Shown here: positions 6,169 to 6,337 of the stretch, piece after piece | Position numbering within the stretch: the stretch's first letter is position 1 | Layout of the letters: each line of letters begins with the position of its first letter | The notes under the pieces: generated by a model | The model's database searches: none | The model's input: only the letters and a program-made list of their open reading frames with translations | What the model was told of the DNA's origin: nothing | Made by a program: the position numbers and the translations under genes | Source of the DNA: Phycisphaerae bacterium | GTDB taxonomy: Bacteria > Planctomycetota > Phycisphaerae > UBA1845 > Fen-1342 | Length of the DNA stretch: 6,337 bases | Reading direction: 5' to 3' | Assembly: GCA_026984555.1 (NCBI GenBank) | Contig: JALSRY010000790.1 | Span: forward strand, 1-6,337

Positions 6169-6337
6169 TCGTAGGTACTCCGCAGTGTTGAATCCAATCG
6201 TTACGCCGCGGGCTCTCCCCGAGCGCCGCGCGGGTATCTTGCCCAAGCTGTCCACGTTCCGCATCACGAGCGGTCAAGGCGGCATCACGAGCGGTCGAGA
6301 CGGCCGCATCGCAATGGGTCGCCGCGCCGCAATGGGC
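6161..6337 (-). CDS. Possible C-terminal end of an upstream gene (5' truncated by window)
   Basis: Read from the right-hand edge, a frame of 58 codons is open until TGA 6163-6161, overlapping the TPR gene's ATG by 8 bases. Such a stop/start overlap is typical of operons. The visible residues include AHCGAATHCDAA, then STARDAA and LTARDAE as consecutive seven-residue repeats, then GQLGQDTRAALGES, ending IQHCGVPTNG. I recognise no family. Against it: by hand count G+C is about 74/64/60% at codon positions 1/2/3, so the third-position bias normal for GC-rich genes is missing. The region may instead be a non-coding leader carrying short repeats. If real, its product would be made together with the TPR lipoprotein. 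Confidence 0.4.
   Translation of the reverse strand, partial: AHCGAATHCDAAVSTARDAALTARDAERGQLGQDTRAALGESPRRNDWIQHCGVPTNG
6178..6181 (-). promoter_or_regulatory. Shine-Dalgarno GGAG for the TPR lipoprotein
   Basis: On the - strand GCGGAG precedes ATG 6168 by 9 bases. This supports a start here over the GTG/ATG pair at 6267-6262, which has no ribosome site and would add 33 residues of non-signal-like sequence ahead of the lipobox. Confidence 0.55.
6261..6302. repeat. Two tandem 21-bp direct repeats
   Basis: GCATCACGAGCGGTC occurs at 6261-6275 and 6282-6296. The full 21-bp units (6261-6281 and 6282-6302) differ at only two positions. The period is seven codons, so on the - strand each copy encodes a T-A-R-D-A unit in the partial upstream frame. 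The array may continue in altered form beyond 6302. Confidence 0.8.
6311..6336. repeat. 18-bp-period direct repeat GCAATGGG
   Basis: GCAATGGG is found at 6311-6318 and again at 6329-6336, each preceded by a CGC/CCGC context. The period of 18 is six codons and encodes His-Cys pairs (AHCGAA, THCDAA) in the - strand frame. The window ends here, so the copy number is unknown. Confidence 0.5.

Noticed and set aside
6169..6267. 33-residue N-terminal extension of the TPR lipoprotein from GTG 6267 / ATG 6264
   Set aside because: There is no ribosome site, and the added residues would push the lipobox cysteine to position 73, too far for a lipoprotein signal. ATG 6168 has GGAG at 9 bases.
6192..6337. 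+ strand open frame (ASRAVKAASRAVETAAS) through the edge repeats
   Set aside because: It is open, but no ATG, GTG or TTG start lies in frame after the stop at 6189-6191 and there is no ribosome site. It is the complement of the same repeats.
6261..6337. Short repeats considered as a CRISPR array
   Set aside because: The repeats are directly adjacent without spacers, have periods of 21 and 18 bp, and no cas gene is near.

Overview
The window is a GC-rich bacterial chromosome segment. The gene styles fit a planctomycete or a close relative: a large secreted serine hydrolase with a characteristic C-terminal domain, a many-repeat TPR lipoprotein ending in an ATCPD..RDG / LDTLAAAYAEAG block, and a small LysM protein. 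This lineage call is inferred from family resemblance; no rRNA or marker gene is present.

Layout: two converging gene groups. On the + strand are the C-terminal end of a LysM protein (1-150), a secreted alpha/beta-hydrolase of the prolyl-oligopeptidase/PHB-depolymerase type (233-2740), and a nitrilase-superfamily carbon-nitrogen hydrolase (2868-4232). The 127 bases between the last two contain a 43-codon frame that overlaps both neighbours' stop/start codons, plus a 13-bp palindrome. After an 88-base convergent gap, the - strand carries a TPR lipoprotein (6168 to 4321). Its start codon overlaps the stop of a frame that runs in from the right-hand edge (6337 to 6161) and contains short in-frame tandem repeats.

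How the genes may work together: the + strand genes point to the cell envelope (LysM, secreted hydrolase) and to hydrolysis of amide or nitrile bonds in the cytoplasm. The TPR lipoprotein is probably a membrane-anchored scaffold facing the periplasm. Nothing in the sequence proves a shared pathway.

I found no mobile element, CRISPR array, tRNA, rRNA or recognisable defence system. The most interesting observation is that the nitrilase carries a C-terminal second copy of the half of the fold that holds the catalytic cysteine, with an aspartate where that cysteine should be. The long antisense frames are best explained as GC-rich shadow frames.
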